Assembly (NCBI RefSeq): GCF_003330725.1
Contig: NZ_CP030840.1
Span: 3,968,001 to 4,032,000 of the forward strand
Direction: 5' to 3'
Length of the DNA: 64,000 bases
Source of the DNA: Acidisarcina polymorpha
GTDB taxonomy: Bacteria; Acidobacteriota; Terriglobia; Terriglobales; Acidobacteriaceae
Of this stretch, positions 44,665 through 54,361 are shown piece by piece; within the stretch, counting starts at the first letter, position 1; every line of letters starts with the position of its first letter. Below the pieces are notes generated by a model. That model ran no database searches. It saw only the letters and a list, made by a program, of their open reading frames with translations, and had not been told where the DNA came from. The translations under genes and the position numbers were made by a program.

Positions 44665-45950
44665 CTAAAAGGAGAAAATGCCGAACGCCACAGCAGCCAA
44701 GGCCATCACCAACGATGCCAGAAAGAGGAACGGACCCGAGAAACGCTGGTGCTCGCCAAGGTCAACTTCGGTGAGGCCGGTCACGAGGAACGTTGCGGGA
44801 GTAAGCGGGCTGACGGGGAACCCTGTAGTGTGCACGCCGAGAAGCGAGGCCTGAGCAACAGTTATCGGCGCGACTCCATAGGCTCCCGCAGTAGTAGCAA
44901 TCACAGGAAGCACGCCGAAGTAGAAGGAGTCGGGATCGAAGACAAGGCTAAGCGGCATGGCCACGAGCGCCAGCAGGAACGGGATATGAGTTCCGAGACG
45001 GGCGGGAATGATATGCACGCAGGCAGTCGCCATGGCCGCGAGCATCCCCGTTCCTTTGAGGATGCCGGTGAAGCACCCGCTGCGCAGAGAATCGCAGTCA
45101 TCGTGATTGCGGCCTTCGCATGCGCCTCGATTTGGATGCGCTGTCGCTCAGCATTGGGAACGTTCACGATGAGTGCAACCACGGTCCCCACCATGAAGCA
45201 GACCGCGGGTTCAACTTTTCCGGTGACCGCTGCGGCGAGAACGACGAGCGTGAGCGCAACATTGATGGCGAAGCGAACGCTGCTCCGAGGCGGTGTTGAT
45301 ACCGGCGCATGAATCATCGTTCCATTTTCGACGCGACCAAGGCGACGTCCCTCCCGATAGCCCAGCCACGTGCAGATACCCAGAGCAAAAAGCAAACCAA
45401 CGATTTGTACCGGAAGGAGCGGGCGGAATAGAGAGATCGTGGAGACATGCAGCGATGCAGCGGCCCGGATGGTAGGACCGGTCCAGGGAAGGAAGTTGAC
45501 GCCGGCGGCGAGCGATGCGGCACAGGCGAGAATGCGGCGGTCGATGCCAACCTCGTCGTAAAGAGGCAGCAGCGCAGGCATCGTGATAAGAAAGACTACG
45601 GCGCCCGATCCGTCGAGGTGGATCAGTAGCGCAAGCAGAAACGTCCCTGGAACGATGCGAATGGGGCTCTTCCCAACGATGCGAAGAATCCAGTGGATCA
45701 AGGGATTCAGCATTCCCCCGTCGGTCAGCACTCCGAAAAAAAGGATGGCAAAGACGAACATGGAGATGACCGAAGCCATGCTCTGAATGCCGCTGATGAT
45801 GAAGCCTGAAGTGCGCAACCCAAAGCCACTGGCCAAAGATGTGAGGACGGGAATGAGCACCAATGCGGCAAGCGGAGAGAGCCTGCGGAGGAGAATGGCC
45901 GCAAGCACGCCCGCAATCGTTACCGCTCCCCACAGTGCCACGAGCGACAC
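44665..45950 (-). pseudogene. CitMHS family citrate-metal symporter, frameshifted
   Basis: The start is a GTG at 45950 after GGAGAGGAC. Ten or more membrane segments are present, with HLDGSGAVVFLITMPALLPL and GVNFLPWTGPTIRAA typical of CitMHS. Near 45073 one base is missing: the frame reads ILCAAGASPASSK, while the next frame gives FTGILKGTGMLAAMA, the expected continuation. It then runs properly to the natural end (44665). A single indel separates it from an intact gene, so a sequencing error is possible. Confidence 0.8.
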
Positions 45951-46048
45951 GTCCTCTCCGTTACGCAAAGTCGAAATCGTGCTGAGTATAGGGAGCGCGG
46001 AGCTTATCTGTACATTGAATATTCGCGCCGCTATAATCGCGTTCTTCG

Positions 46049-46984
46049 ATGAGACACGAGTTGCGGCAGGTCCGTGCATTCCTCAAGGTCGCCGAGCTGC
46101 AAAGCTTCACGCGCGCGGCCGCGGAGCTGCATGTTTCGCAGTCGGCGCTTACCGTGCAGGTAAAACAACTGGAGGAAGAGCTGGGAGTGCTGCTCTTCGA
46201 CCGTAACAAGCGTGGCGTCGCCATTACAGCGGCCGGTCTAGACTTGCTGGGCCCGCTCCAGCGCATCGTCCTGGACTCTGAAGCTATCGTGGGCTACGCC
46301 AGAGACATATCCGCTGTGCGCACCGGCAATCTTGCTTTGGCGGCGTTGCCAACGATAGCGGCCGATCTGCTGCCGCGCGCGATGGATGCCTTCCTGCGAA
46401 CGAATCCTGAGGTTCGCATCACGGTGCATGATGTGGTTGCCGACCGCGTTCGCGAGCTGGTTACGAAAGCTGCGGTTGATTTCGGCTTAGGCACGGCCAG
46501 TCGGCAAGACAAAGAGCTTCAGGCGTATCCGCTATACCACGACCATCTCGCAGCCTTCGTGCCGGCTTCTCACGATCTGGCAAGGAGAGACGAGGTCACG
46601 CTTCGGGAGCTGGCAGACTGTGATTTGATCCTGCCGAACCGCGAAAGCAGCGTGCGCAGTATCGTCGAGGCCACGTTTGCGCGCGCACATGTTCAAGCCG
46701 CAGTCCGGTATGAGACGAACTACATGCCTACGGCGATTGCGTTCGTGCGAAGAGGTCTGGGGATTGCGATTCTGCCGACGTCGGCTCGGGATGACAACCA
46801 TGAGCAAGTAGTCTGTGTGCGCATCCGGAAGCCCGCGATGAGTCGCCAAATCTGCCTGCTTCAGAGAGTGGATCGTAGCCTCTCTCCCGCGGCGACAAGC
46901 TTTCTGCATACACTACGCGCGGAGATCGCAAGCAGGAATACGCAACGTCGGATGGTTCCGGATCCTCTTCCGGAAAAGCGATGA
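46049..46984 (+). CDS. LysR family transcriptional regulator
   Basis: A 311-residue protein. N-terminal HTH: FLKVAELQSFTRAAAELHVS and QSALTVQVKQLEEELGVLLF. The C-terminal periplasmic-binding-like effector domain runs from about residue 90. It is divergent from CitMHS-AtuA with 98 bases between starts, the standard arrangement for a LysR activator of a carboxylate uptake operon. Confidence 0.94.
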   Translation: MRHELRQVRAFLKVAELQSFTRAAAELHVSQSALTVQVKQLEEELGVLLFDRNKRGVAITAAGLDLLGPLQRIVLDSEAIVGYARDISAVRTGNLALAALPTIAADLLPRAMDAFLRTNPEVRITVHDVVADRVRELVTKAAVDFGLGTASRQDKELQAYPLYHDHLAAFVPASHDLARRDEVTLRELADCDLILPNRESSVRSIVEATFARAHVQAAVRYETNYMPTAIAFVRRGLGIAILPTSARDDNHEQVVCVRIRKPAMSRQICLLQRVDRSLSPAATSFLHTLRAEIASRNTQRRMVPDPLPEKR

Positions 46985-47082
46985 GTGTATTGAGAAAACC
47001 GCAATATACGCAAGCATCGCTGCGGTCGTATAGTTGGCACTCGAATGGCGAAACGCAATTCTCCGTCGGGTTTAGGAGTTAC

Positions 47083-48666
47083 ATGCAAATTCAGTACGCT
47101 TCCAGGTCGATCCAGCTTATCGGCATTTTCTTCGTGGTCGCGACCTTCGTATTGCCGGGAATCATGAAGTCGCAAACGGTCAACACGGAATCCGGCCCGG
47201 TGAAAGGCGCGACTGCTGATGGGGTCATCTCCTATAAGGGAATTCCATACGCGGCCCCACCCGTCGGAGCTCTCCGTTGGCGCGCCCCGCAGCCCCCGGC
47301 AAAGTGGTCTACGCCCCTTGCTGCGACCAGCTATGGCCACGATTGCATGCAGCTGCCCTTCCCTAGCGACGCCGCGCCACTGGGGACCACTCCCGCGGAG
47401 GATTGCCTTGTTTTGAATATCTGGGCGCCGGAAAAGGCGCAGGCGAAGAAGCTCCCGGTAATGTTTTGGATTTATGGCGGCGGTTGGGTGAACGGCGGTA
47501 GCTCGCCCGCGGTCTATGACGGCAGCCAGTTTGCGAAAGGCGGAGTGGTTCTGGTCAGCTTTAACTACAGACTAGGCCGCTTTGGCTTCTTTGCTCATCC
47601 AGCTCTAACGAAAGAAAACCCAGCAGAAGCGCTGGGCAACTACGGGTACATGGATCAGATCGCGGCCCTCAAATGGGTCCGCCGCAACATCGCCGCCTTC
47701 GGTGGAGACCCCGACAACATCACCATCTTCGGCGAATCGGCCGGCGGCTTTTCTGTCCATATGATGATGACCACCAAGCTGACCGATGGACTCTTCCAGC
47801 GGGCCATTGTCGAGTCCGGCGGGGGCCGGGCGGGGCTCAACAGCCCTCGGCTTCACGATCCCTCTGCGGGTGGTCGTCCCTCTGCCGAGAGCATTGGTGT
47901 CGCCTTTGCCAAAAAGAACGGGATCGAGGGGGAAGACGCCGCAGCACTCGCAAAGCTCCGTGCGCTGCCTGCACCGGCTGTCGTCGACGGGCTGAATATG
48001 GCCAGCATGGGTCCGGCTGCGTCCACCTACCCAGGTCCAATGATCGATGGCGTCATTGTGCGTGACGAGCTAGGCGCAATGTACGCGGCTGGCATGCAGC
48101 ATCCTTTGCCAATGATTGTGGGCGCCAACAGCATGGACATCGGCTTCGCCAGCGCTAAAACCAAGGAAGAACTCTTTGCTACCTTTGGGCCGAATGCCAA
48201 AGCTGCGCAGCAAGCCTATGATCCAGACGGTACGGCCGACCTGCGCCTCGTAGCTTTTGAGGTGGGGGGAGACCAGTTCATGGTCGAGCCCGCCCGGTTC
48301 GTCGCACGCGAGGTCTCCGCCGCCGGCCCAACAGCGTATGAATTCAAGTTCTCCTATGTCGCCGACTCCGTGCGCAAAGAATGGCCCGGCGCACCCCATG
48401 CGACCGAGATTCCTTTCGTCTTCAACACGGTCAGCGCCAGATATGAAAAAGCACTGACTGATGCCGACGAGAAGATGGCGAACAGTGTCAACGCCTATTG
48501 GATCAACTTTGCGAAGAACGGCAATCCTAACGGAGCTGGCTTACCGAACTGGCCGGCCTACAAAGCCGATTCCGATCAACTCATGAATTTCGCGAACGAC
48601 GGACCGAAAGCAATGGCAGATCCATTGAAGATTCGTCTCGATGTCGCAGAAGCCAAAGCGAAATGA
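47083..48666 (+). CDS. Type B carboxylesterase, exported
   Basis: The ATG at 47083 is chosen because it follows TTTAGGAGTTAC and opens a signal peptide (residues 8-30). An ATG at 46981 that overlaps the LysR stop is also possible but adds a poor leader. The product is 527 residues with nucleophile Ser219 in FGESAGGFSVH, an oxyanion hole in YGGGWVNGG, and acid/His expected near NSMDIGFAS and APHATEIPFVF. It hydrolyses short-chain esters in the periplasm or outside. Confidence 0.92.
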   Translation: MQIQYASRSIQLIGIFFVVATFVLPGIMKSQTVNTESGPVKGATADGVISYKGIPYAAPPVGALRWRAPQPPAKWSTPLAATSYGHDCMQLPFPSDAAPLGTTPAEDCLVLNIWAPEKAQAKKLPVMFWIYGGGWVNGGSSPAVYDGSQFAKGGVVLVSFNYRLGRFGFFAHPALTKENPAEALGNYGYMDQIAALKWVRRNIAAFGGDPDNITIFGESAGGFSVHMMMTTKLTDGLFQRAIVESGGGRAGLNSPRLHDPSAGGRPSAESIGVAFAKKNGIEGEDAAALAKLRALPAPAVVDGLNMASMGPAASTYPGPMIDGVIVRDELGAMYAAGMQHPLPMIVGANSMDIGFASAKTKEELFATFGPNAKAAQQAYDPDGTADLRLVAFEVGGDQFMVEPARFVAREVSAAGPTAYEFKFSYVADSVRKEWPGAPHATEIPFVFNTVSARYEKALTDADEKMANSVNAYWINFAKNGNPNGAGLPNWPAYKADSDQLMNFANDGPKAMADPLKIRLDVAEAKAK

Positions 48667-48862
48667 CTTCCAACCGATTGCCGAATGAGTTCTGCGTCCA
48701 TCGACAGGCCGAGTCACTCACCGAGATGCTATTCGATTTGAGAAGTCTACGACGTCTCTCGGCTGCTGGCGGACGAAGTGCTGTGAAAACGGGCTTCCAG
48801 GTAAGTTCACCGGGCGATCCGGAAGATCACTCATAACGGCAAACGAAGTGAGTGCCGTTGGA

Positions 48863-50626
48863 CTAAAGATCTAGTTCGACCGCCGTCTGCGGAGTCGAGC
48901 AACAAATCAAAACGTTCGCTTCGACAGGTCGATCGAGCGGCTCGGGCGCGTAGCTAATCCGTCCATCGATCAACCCGGACTCGCATGTGTGGCAGACACC
49001 TACTCGGCACGCCCACCTAACGGGAACGTCACAGGCTTCCGCCAGTTCGAGAAGACTTCCATACCGCGAGTCCCACGGCACCGTGAGACCGCTGCGTGTA
49101 AAGGAAACACCAGGGCCAGCGCCAACGCTTTCGGCCGGCGGATGCGGGGGGACGGATGTGGTGGGCGCGATTCCCGGTGTTATGGCCGATTCAGAGCCGA
49201 ACACTTCGGAGTGTATATAGGAGTCGTGAATACCCCACGATTTCAAATCCGCGACAAAGTCGCGAAGGAAAGCAGCTGGTCCACAGAGATAGAAGTCCGC
49301 CTCCTTCGGGACCTGAAGCTGTTGCAGTGATGAGAGATTCAGGCGTCCGGAGACGTCGTAATCCTTACCTGACTGATCGCCATCTTCCGGCTTGCTATAA
49401 GCGACGAAAGAATGACCGTGAGGAAGACCACTGAGAAGGGTTCGCACCTCCGCCACAAATGGGTGCTCCTTGCCATTTCGAGTGCCGTAACACCACCACA
49501 CTTCTCGCATCGAGTTTGCGGCACTATCCGCGAGCGAGTGAAGCATTGAGAGTACCGGGGTCGCCCCGATACCGGCGCTGAGCAAGACAACAGGTAGGTC
49601 GCCCGGAGCGAGCGTGAAGCTGCCTCTCGGCGCGCTCACCTGAAGCAGGTCGCCAGCTCGAATAGAGTCATGAAAGTAGCGGCTCCCTGCGCCAGCAGCC
49701 CGCTTCACGCTGATACGATACGTTCCTGTACCACTTGGACCGGACATCGAATAGCTTCGGAGGATTGGATCTGAGTCCTTGTCCAGCTTGAGTTTGAAGA
49801 TTAAGAATTGACCGGGAAGAGGCGTCGGTAATGGGTTGCGGTCCTCGGATTCTAGAACAAACGAAAGTACGTCGACACTCTCGGGATGTACCGCCGCAAC
49901 TCGCAGTGTGCGGAACCCGCGCCACATCGGCGGTGTTGTGAAAGATGGGGCTAGTCCCGCATTTCCACCTTGTCCAGGCTTCTCCTCGGCATCGGCCAGC
50001 GCTGCTAGCGATCCCTTCCAACCGGCGCTGAGTGATGGAACCCGCAAAGCACGTTGCAGTTGTTCCCGCGTGCGGCCGGGCAGGTAAAGCAGTCCATCGA
50101 TTTCCTGGACTGTGACATGCTCCGGGCCCTCGGCAACCTTCACGATCTCGTCGCCCGCGCCAATCTCCCCTTCCTCGATGACACGACAATAAAAGCCTGG
50201 CCGCTTATGCGAGACCAGGAGCGCTGGCATCTGCGGGTTGTTCATCCGTATGCCGACTCGATAGCAGGTGACGCGCGGCTGCGTCACTTCAAACAGCGCG
50301 CCTCCGATCTGGTAGCGATCTCCGATGCACACCTCATCATCGCCAAGACCATCAACTGTCAGGTTTTCGCCGAACTGGCCATACTCGAAGTCGTGGCGCG
50401 CGAGGTGTGTCTCCCAGTAGCGATAGGAATCGAGCTGATACACCATCACCGCGCGGTGCTCTCCACCGTGGCCCGCGAGGTCGCCCTGGCCATCACCGTC
50501 AAGGTTAAGACGGCGCGCCATCACCCTGCCGGCTACAGGTCGCTTCCAGACAGCGGTGTGGACTACTTTGCCTTGCCATTCAATATCGACTGGAAGGCCG
50601 ACGTTCACAGAGACAAGCAAGCTCAC
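48863..50626 (-). CDS. MOSC domain fused to ferredoxin-reductase and 2Fe-2S ferredoxin domains
   Basis: A 587-residue protein with a GTG start. Residues ~1-210 are YiiM-type MOSC (GDLAGHGGEHRAVMVYQLDS, FGENLTVDGL, TQPRVTCYRVG with a Cys ligand). Residues ~235-470 are FAD/NAD oxidoreductase (ILRSYSMSGPSG and LLSAGIGATPVLSML). The last 90 residues hold a plant-type 2Fe-2S cluster (CDVPVRWACRVGVCHTCESG). YiiM-like MOSC handles molybdenum-dependent reduction of N-hydroxylated bases; the fusion supplies its own electron chain. Confidence 0.92.
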   Translation of the reverse strand: MSLLVSVNVGLPVDIEWQGKVVHTAVWKRPVAGRVMARRLNLDGDGQGDLAGHGGEHRAVMVYQLDSYRYWETHLARHDFEYGQFGENLTVDGLGDDEVCIGDRYQIGGALFEVTQPRVTCYRVGIRMNNPQMPALLVSHKRPGFYCRVIEEGEIGAGDEIVKVAEGPEHVTVQEIDGLLYLPGRTREQLQRALRVPSLSAGWKGSLAALADAEEKPGQGGNAGLAPSFTTPPMWRGFRTLRVAAVHPESVDVLSFVLESEDRNPLPTPLPGQFLIFKLKLDKDSDPILRSYSMSGPSGTGTYRISVKRAAGAGSRYFHDSIRAGDLLQVSAPRGSFTLAPGDLPVVLLSAGIGATPVLSMLHSLADSAANSMREVWWCYGTRNGKEHPFVAEVRTLLSGLPHGHSFVAYSKPEDGDQSGKDYDVSGRLNLSSLQQLQVPKEADFYLCGPAAFLRDFVADLKSWGIHDSYIHSEVFGSESAITPGIAPTTSVPPHPPAESVGAGPGVSFTRSGLTVPWDSRYGSLLELAEACDVPVRWACRVGVCHTCESGLIDGRISYAPEPLDRPVEANVLICCSTPQTAVELDL

Positions 50627-50991
50627 GGTGCACTTTCTTTCGTATAAAGACTATAGGAATCGCACTTCACCCGGCACAACGTTGCCGCAGGTGCTCTTTC
50701 CATTCGAGCTCAATTCTCCATTACGCAATCCGCTCAACCCATTGGCCCGACAGCATGATTCGCAGGCTTGTCAGCAGGCGCTTGCGGCCAATACTACACG
50801 GGGCCAAGCGGCGTAGCCAACCTGTCGAGCGCACACATACGCCTGGCTATCTCGCTGTCGCCGGCAAACAGTGACTCGATCAACTCCCTCTTGCCAGGCT
50901 CCATCTCCAGTACTCTCCATCGCGGCGGCAGACGTGCGCTTACATCTCACGTTTTGGCGGTTCGTCTACGCGCCGCGGTCCCTGACGGCTC
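50627..50991. other. Gene-poor stretch
   Basis: It lies between the MOSC fusion start and the 3' end of the DUF1624 gene. No frame, repeat or hairpin here convinced me. It must contain the promoter of the MOSC fusion gene, near 50640-50700. Confidence 0.5.
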
Positions 50992-52209
50992 TCACAGATA
51001 AGCAAGCCACCAGTCCTTTCGCCGGTCTTTAAGGCGGCTGAACCACCTGCACAACGGGTAGAGCGAGAACACGACAAAGATGTAGATGAGATAGACCACT
51101 GGGAGGGAGTAACCCCAGCCAGCGAAATGACTTGTAAATACGACATCCGGAGTGATCCAGAAACGCCAGTTAGGACTGGTAGCGCGCGCTACCAGAAGGG
51201 CAAGAGCATGAATGAGGAAGATATGCAGGGTATAGAAGAAGAAGGGCACCCGGCCATACACGTTAAAGAAGGACCTCAGGCGCGGCGCCCAGCCACGCTC
51301 GACCGCTGTGTCGAAGAGCGAAAAGAGCAGCAGGACAATTCCAAGCGTAACCAGCAGGTAGTGCAATGAGGGCGGGTATTTCTGGACGGAGAAGAACGAC
51401 ATAACTGTCTGGGCCGGTGTTCCAAGATGATTGAAGCCGGGGCCTGGGTCGCCGTAGCTGTGAGTAAAACGCAGCAGCGCGAATCCTGCGAGACTGAGAG
51501 CCCCGATTAAGGCCGCGAGATGCTGCCGCCGCTCAGGTGATAGAGTGACTACCGCGCCAAAACAGTAACCCAGGGCCATGACCCCGACCCAGGGGAGCAC
51601 CGGGTAGCCGTAAAGCGCGATGGGATGTTCATGGAAGGTAAGTAGTCCACGTTCGTGAAAAATGCGCCACACATCGGACCAGTCACCCAGCTTGCTGGCA
51701 TGGACAGGATCAAGGAGATTGTGTCCGAAGATCACGGCAATCGCGAAAAGCGCGATCACCGACACTGGGAGCCATTGCAGCGCGGCCAGCGCAATCATGG
51801 AGATGCCAATGACCCAGATGACCTGCAGGATCGGCATCCCGAAGCCGAAAGACCATCCGAAGCTGATGACGGTAATCTCGAAAAAGATTAGCCACAGCCC
51901 ACGGAGGATGAGGGTGCGGGTGAGAATGGCTGCGCTCTTCCGCTGACGCTGGAGGTAAACGCTGGCCCCAGCCAGCAGAATGAAGCCTGGTGCGCAAATG
52001 TGTGTTATCCAGCGAGTGATGAAGAGCGCCGTCCAGGAATGGATCGGATCAGTCGGGTCGATCCCTGCACTCGAGAAATAGTCGCGGGTGTGATCGAGCG
52101 CCATGATCACCATCAAGAGGCCGCGGAGTACGTCCAGCGACTGGACTCGGTAATTGCGTCCCGAGTGGGCCAGCGTCGGACTTGTATCGACAGCGACAGA
52201 AGTATCCAT
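50992..52209 (-). CDS. DUF1624 heparan-glucosaminide acetyltransferase-like membrane protein
   Basis: A 405-residue polytopic protein with about ten membrane helices. It has the DUF1624 entry RVQSLDVLRGLLMVIMALDH and the conserved TRDYF with acidic residues after it. Homologues transfer acetyl groups across membranes, or are unassigned. It starts 2 bases after the EamA gene ends, so both are co-expressed. Confidence 0.9.
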   Translation of the reverse strand: MDTSVAVDTSPTLAHSGRNYRVQSLDVLRGLLMVIMALDHTRDYFSSAGIDPTDPIHSWTALFITRWITHICAPGFILLAGASVYLQRQRKSAAILTRTLILRGLWLIFFEITVISFGWSFGFGMPILQVIWVIGISMIALAALQWLPVSVIALFAIAVIFGHNLLDPVHASKLGDWSDVWRIFHERGLLTFHEHPIALYGYPVLPWVGVMALGYCFGAVVTLSPERRQHLAALIGALSLAGFALLRFTHSYGDPGPGFNHLGTPAQTVMSFFSVQKYPPSLHYLLVTLGIVLLLFSLFDTAVERGWAPRLRSFFNVYGRVPFFFYTLHIFLIHALALLVARATSPNWRFWITPDVVFTSHFAGWGYSLPVVYLIYIFVVFSLYPLCRWFSRLKDRRKDWWLAYL

Positions 52210-52211
52210 GG

Positions 52212-53117
52212 CTAATCTGCAGTTGCTTCCACCAACCTGGGCGTGGGACGGGCCGGCCGGTTCATGAGAGCAAGTCCGGCAATCACGACAATAACTCCTC
52301 CGTAGGCGAGCGGAGCGACGATCTCATGCGCGACCATACCCCAGAAGATTCCCCAGACCGGCAGCAGGTAGGTGACGGCGGCGACCTGAGTGGCTGAGAT
52401 ATGCGAAAGCAGATTATAGTACAAAAGATACGCGACGCCGCTCCCTGCGAATCCTAGGACAAGAATTGAAAGTATTGGGGCTGGGCTGATTACAGCCGGG
52501 TGTGGGCCGACGAGAGCCAACGGAGTAAGCATGAGTGCCGCGAGGGAGAGCTGCGCGGTTGCAAGTCCGAGGGGATTAAGCGCCTTCAGTTTTGTTTTGG
52601 CGATGACAGTCGCTATCGCGTAGCCGAGTGCTCCGAGCGCGATGATCAAAATGCCGAACAGCATACTACCGTGTTCTCGCGGCGTGACCTGCGTTGATGG
52701 GCGAGAGAATACAACCAGCGCCACCCCGGCAAAGCCAATAATCACGCCAAGGATGACGTGTAGTGATGCACGAGTGCGACTGACGGCTAAAGAAAGCAGC
52801 AGCGTCCAGATCGGAGTCGTGGCGTTCACCACCGCGGCCATGCTGCTTGGTACCGTTCGCTCTCCCCAGGCAAAGAAGCTGAAGGGAATGGCATTATTGA
52901 AAAGCGCAACCAGAAAAAGCCAAGGGAAGAGCCTGCGGGGCGGTAGTTTATAACCACTCGCCAGCAAAACAATCCAGAGAAGCAATGCGCCTGTGGATGC
53001 GCGAAGAAAGCCAACCCAGACCGGCGGAAAGACCGAAGCCGCAATACGGATCATCAGGAAAGAGACTCCCCAGATCGCTGAGAGCAGAATCAACTCCGCC
53101 AAATAACGCGTCTTCAT
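52212..53117 (-). CDS. EamA/DMT family exporter
   Basis: The Met at 53117 (MKTRYLAELILLSAIWGVSF) is preferred over one at 53153, which adds a hydrophilic leader. The product has about 301 residues and ten membrane helices as two EamA repeats, with WGVSFLMIRIA in the first. It is probably an amino acid or metabolite exporter. It is divergent from the LysR gene with a palindrome between them. Confidence 0.92.
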   Translation of the reverse strand: MKTRYLAELILLSAIWGVSFLMIRIAASVFPPVWVGFLRASTGALLLWIVLLASGYKLPPRRLFPWLFLVALFNNAIPFSFFAWGERTVPSSMAAVVNATTPIWTLLLSLAVSRTRASLHVILGVIIGFAGVALVVFSRPSTQVTPREHGSMLFGILIIALGALGYAIATVIAKTKLKALNPLGLATAQLSLAALMLTPLALVGPHPAVISPAPILSILVLGFAGSGVAYLLYYNLLSHISATQVAAVTYLLPVWGIFWGMVAHEIVAPLAYGGVIVVIAGLALMNRPARPTPRLVEATAD

Positions 53118-53150
53118 AGATAAAGCGTGGCAGTGAATGGCCATCGTGTC

Positions 53151-53171
53151 CAATGATTGATATGATCATTG
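53151..53171. promoter_or_regulatory. LysR-type operator palindrome
   Basis: Perfect 7-bp arms CAATGAT and ATCATTG enclose TGATATG, matching the T-N11-A form of LysR sites. It lies in the 69-bp gap between the divergent EamA and LysR starts, so the LysR protein probably binds it to control both. Confidence 0.7.
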
Positions 53172-53186
53172 CCATCGGAGATTTCG

Positions 53187-54092
53187 ATGGAAGGTCTTCT
53201 TGATCTACGCCAAATTCGAACCTTTATCGAAGTAGCGCGGACCCGCAGTTTCACTAAGGCTGCGGCGCAGCTCTACTATGCACAGTCGAGTATTACCGCA
53301 CAAGTGCAGGCCCTCGAAAAGGACCTTGGGCTTCCTCTCTTCAATCGTCTCGGGCGGCAGGTAGAGCTCACTGAAATGGGGCGTCAATTCCTCGGTCATG
53401 CGGAAAAGTTGATATGCGTGGCCGAGGAGGCGCGACTCTCCGTCCAAAAGAACGGCAACATTGTAGGACCATTAGTGGTGAGCGCGGCAGAGAGCCTGTT
53501 GACATACAGGCTGCCCGCGCTTCTACAGGGATTTCAGTCGGCATATCCTGACGTGCAATTAATCCTTCACACCGGCGCATCCTGCTCATCGATCGCCCCG
53601 CTGGAGGCAGGCGTGGATCTTGGCATCACGATCGATGAGCCGGTAGAGGTGCCGCAGCTTCTGGTGCAGAGGGTTCGCAGCGAGCGCATGTTGACGGTAG
53701 TTGCGGCTGAACATGCGTTAAGCAAGCGAAAGGAGATCTCCGCAGTGGAGATTGCCGAGCAGCAGATCTTGTTGACCGAGCATGGGTGCAGTTATCGTGG
53801 TCTGTTCGAGCGCACCTTGATGCAGCAGGGTGGACGGGTGAACAAGTTACTGGAGTTCGCCAGCGTGGAAGCTTTAAAGCAGTGCGCAGTAGCGCGAATG
53901 GGCGTGGCCGTTCTGCCCGAGATGGTGGTTGCAGAAGAACTCAAGCGAGGCGTGTTGGTTGCACTGCCCTGGCCGCAAAAACGCATGCACGTGTATACAC
54001 AACTCGTTCGCCACAGGGACAAGTGGTTCTCGCCGGTGATGAGTGCGTTTTGGACGATGGCAACACAGTTGTTACGCGAACCGACCGAATGA
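53187..54092 (+). CDS. LysR family transcriptional regulator
   Basis: The ATG at 53187 follows CGGAG; the product has 301 residues. N-terminal HTH: FIEVARTRSFTKAAAQLYYA and QSSITAQVQALEKDLGLPLF. The effector domain runs from about residue 90 and is typical of the family. It is the regulator of the divergent EamA-DUF1624 unit. A rho-independent terminator follows at 54131. Confidence 0.94.
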   Translation: MEGLLDLRQIRTFIEVARTRSFTKAAAQLYYAQSSITAQVQALEKDLGLPLFNRLGRQVELTEMGRQFLGHAEKLICVAEEARLSVQKNGNIVGPLVVSAAESLLTYRLPALLQGFQSAYPDVQLILHTGASCSSIAPLEAGVDLGITIDEPVEVPQLLVQRVRSERMLTVVAAEHALSKRKEISAVEIAEQQILLTEHGCSYRGLFERTLMQQGGRVNKLLEFASVEALKQCAVARMGVAVLPEMVVAEELKRGVLVALPWPQKRMHVYTQLVRHRDKWFSPVMSAFWTMATQLLREPTE

Positions 54093-54130
54093 GGTCTCAT
54101 CCATGGCACGCGCCGTGGCGCGGCCCAATC

Positions 54131-54155
54131 AAAGCGCCACGTTCTGGCGCTTTTT
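54131..54155 (+). terminator. Rho-independent terminator after LysR
   Basis: Perfect 9-bp arms AAAGCGCCA and TGGCGCTTT with loop CGTTC are followed by a T-run (TTTTT). It is 39 bases after the LysR stop. Confidence 0.85.
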
Positions 54156-54361
54156 CCATGACTGCTTGCGTACCTGCAGAAAACCCGGATCGCTCCGCCC
54201 AGTCGGCGGCGGCCGCACAGCAGCAGTAGCATGCCTAGATCAAAATCCCATGGAAACCAAACCTCATCGCTGAGCACATAGCGGGTACTTTGATAATTGA
54301 ATGACCATTCGATGACAAACGAGTCGCAATTGCCAATCGCAAGCCCAACTACGATGAAATT

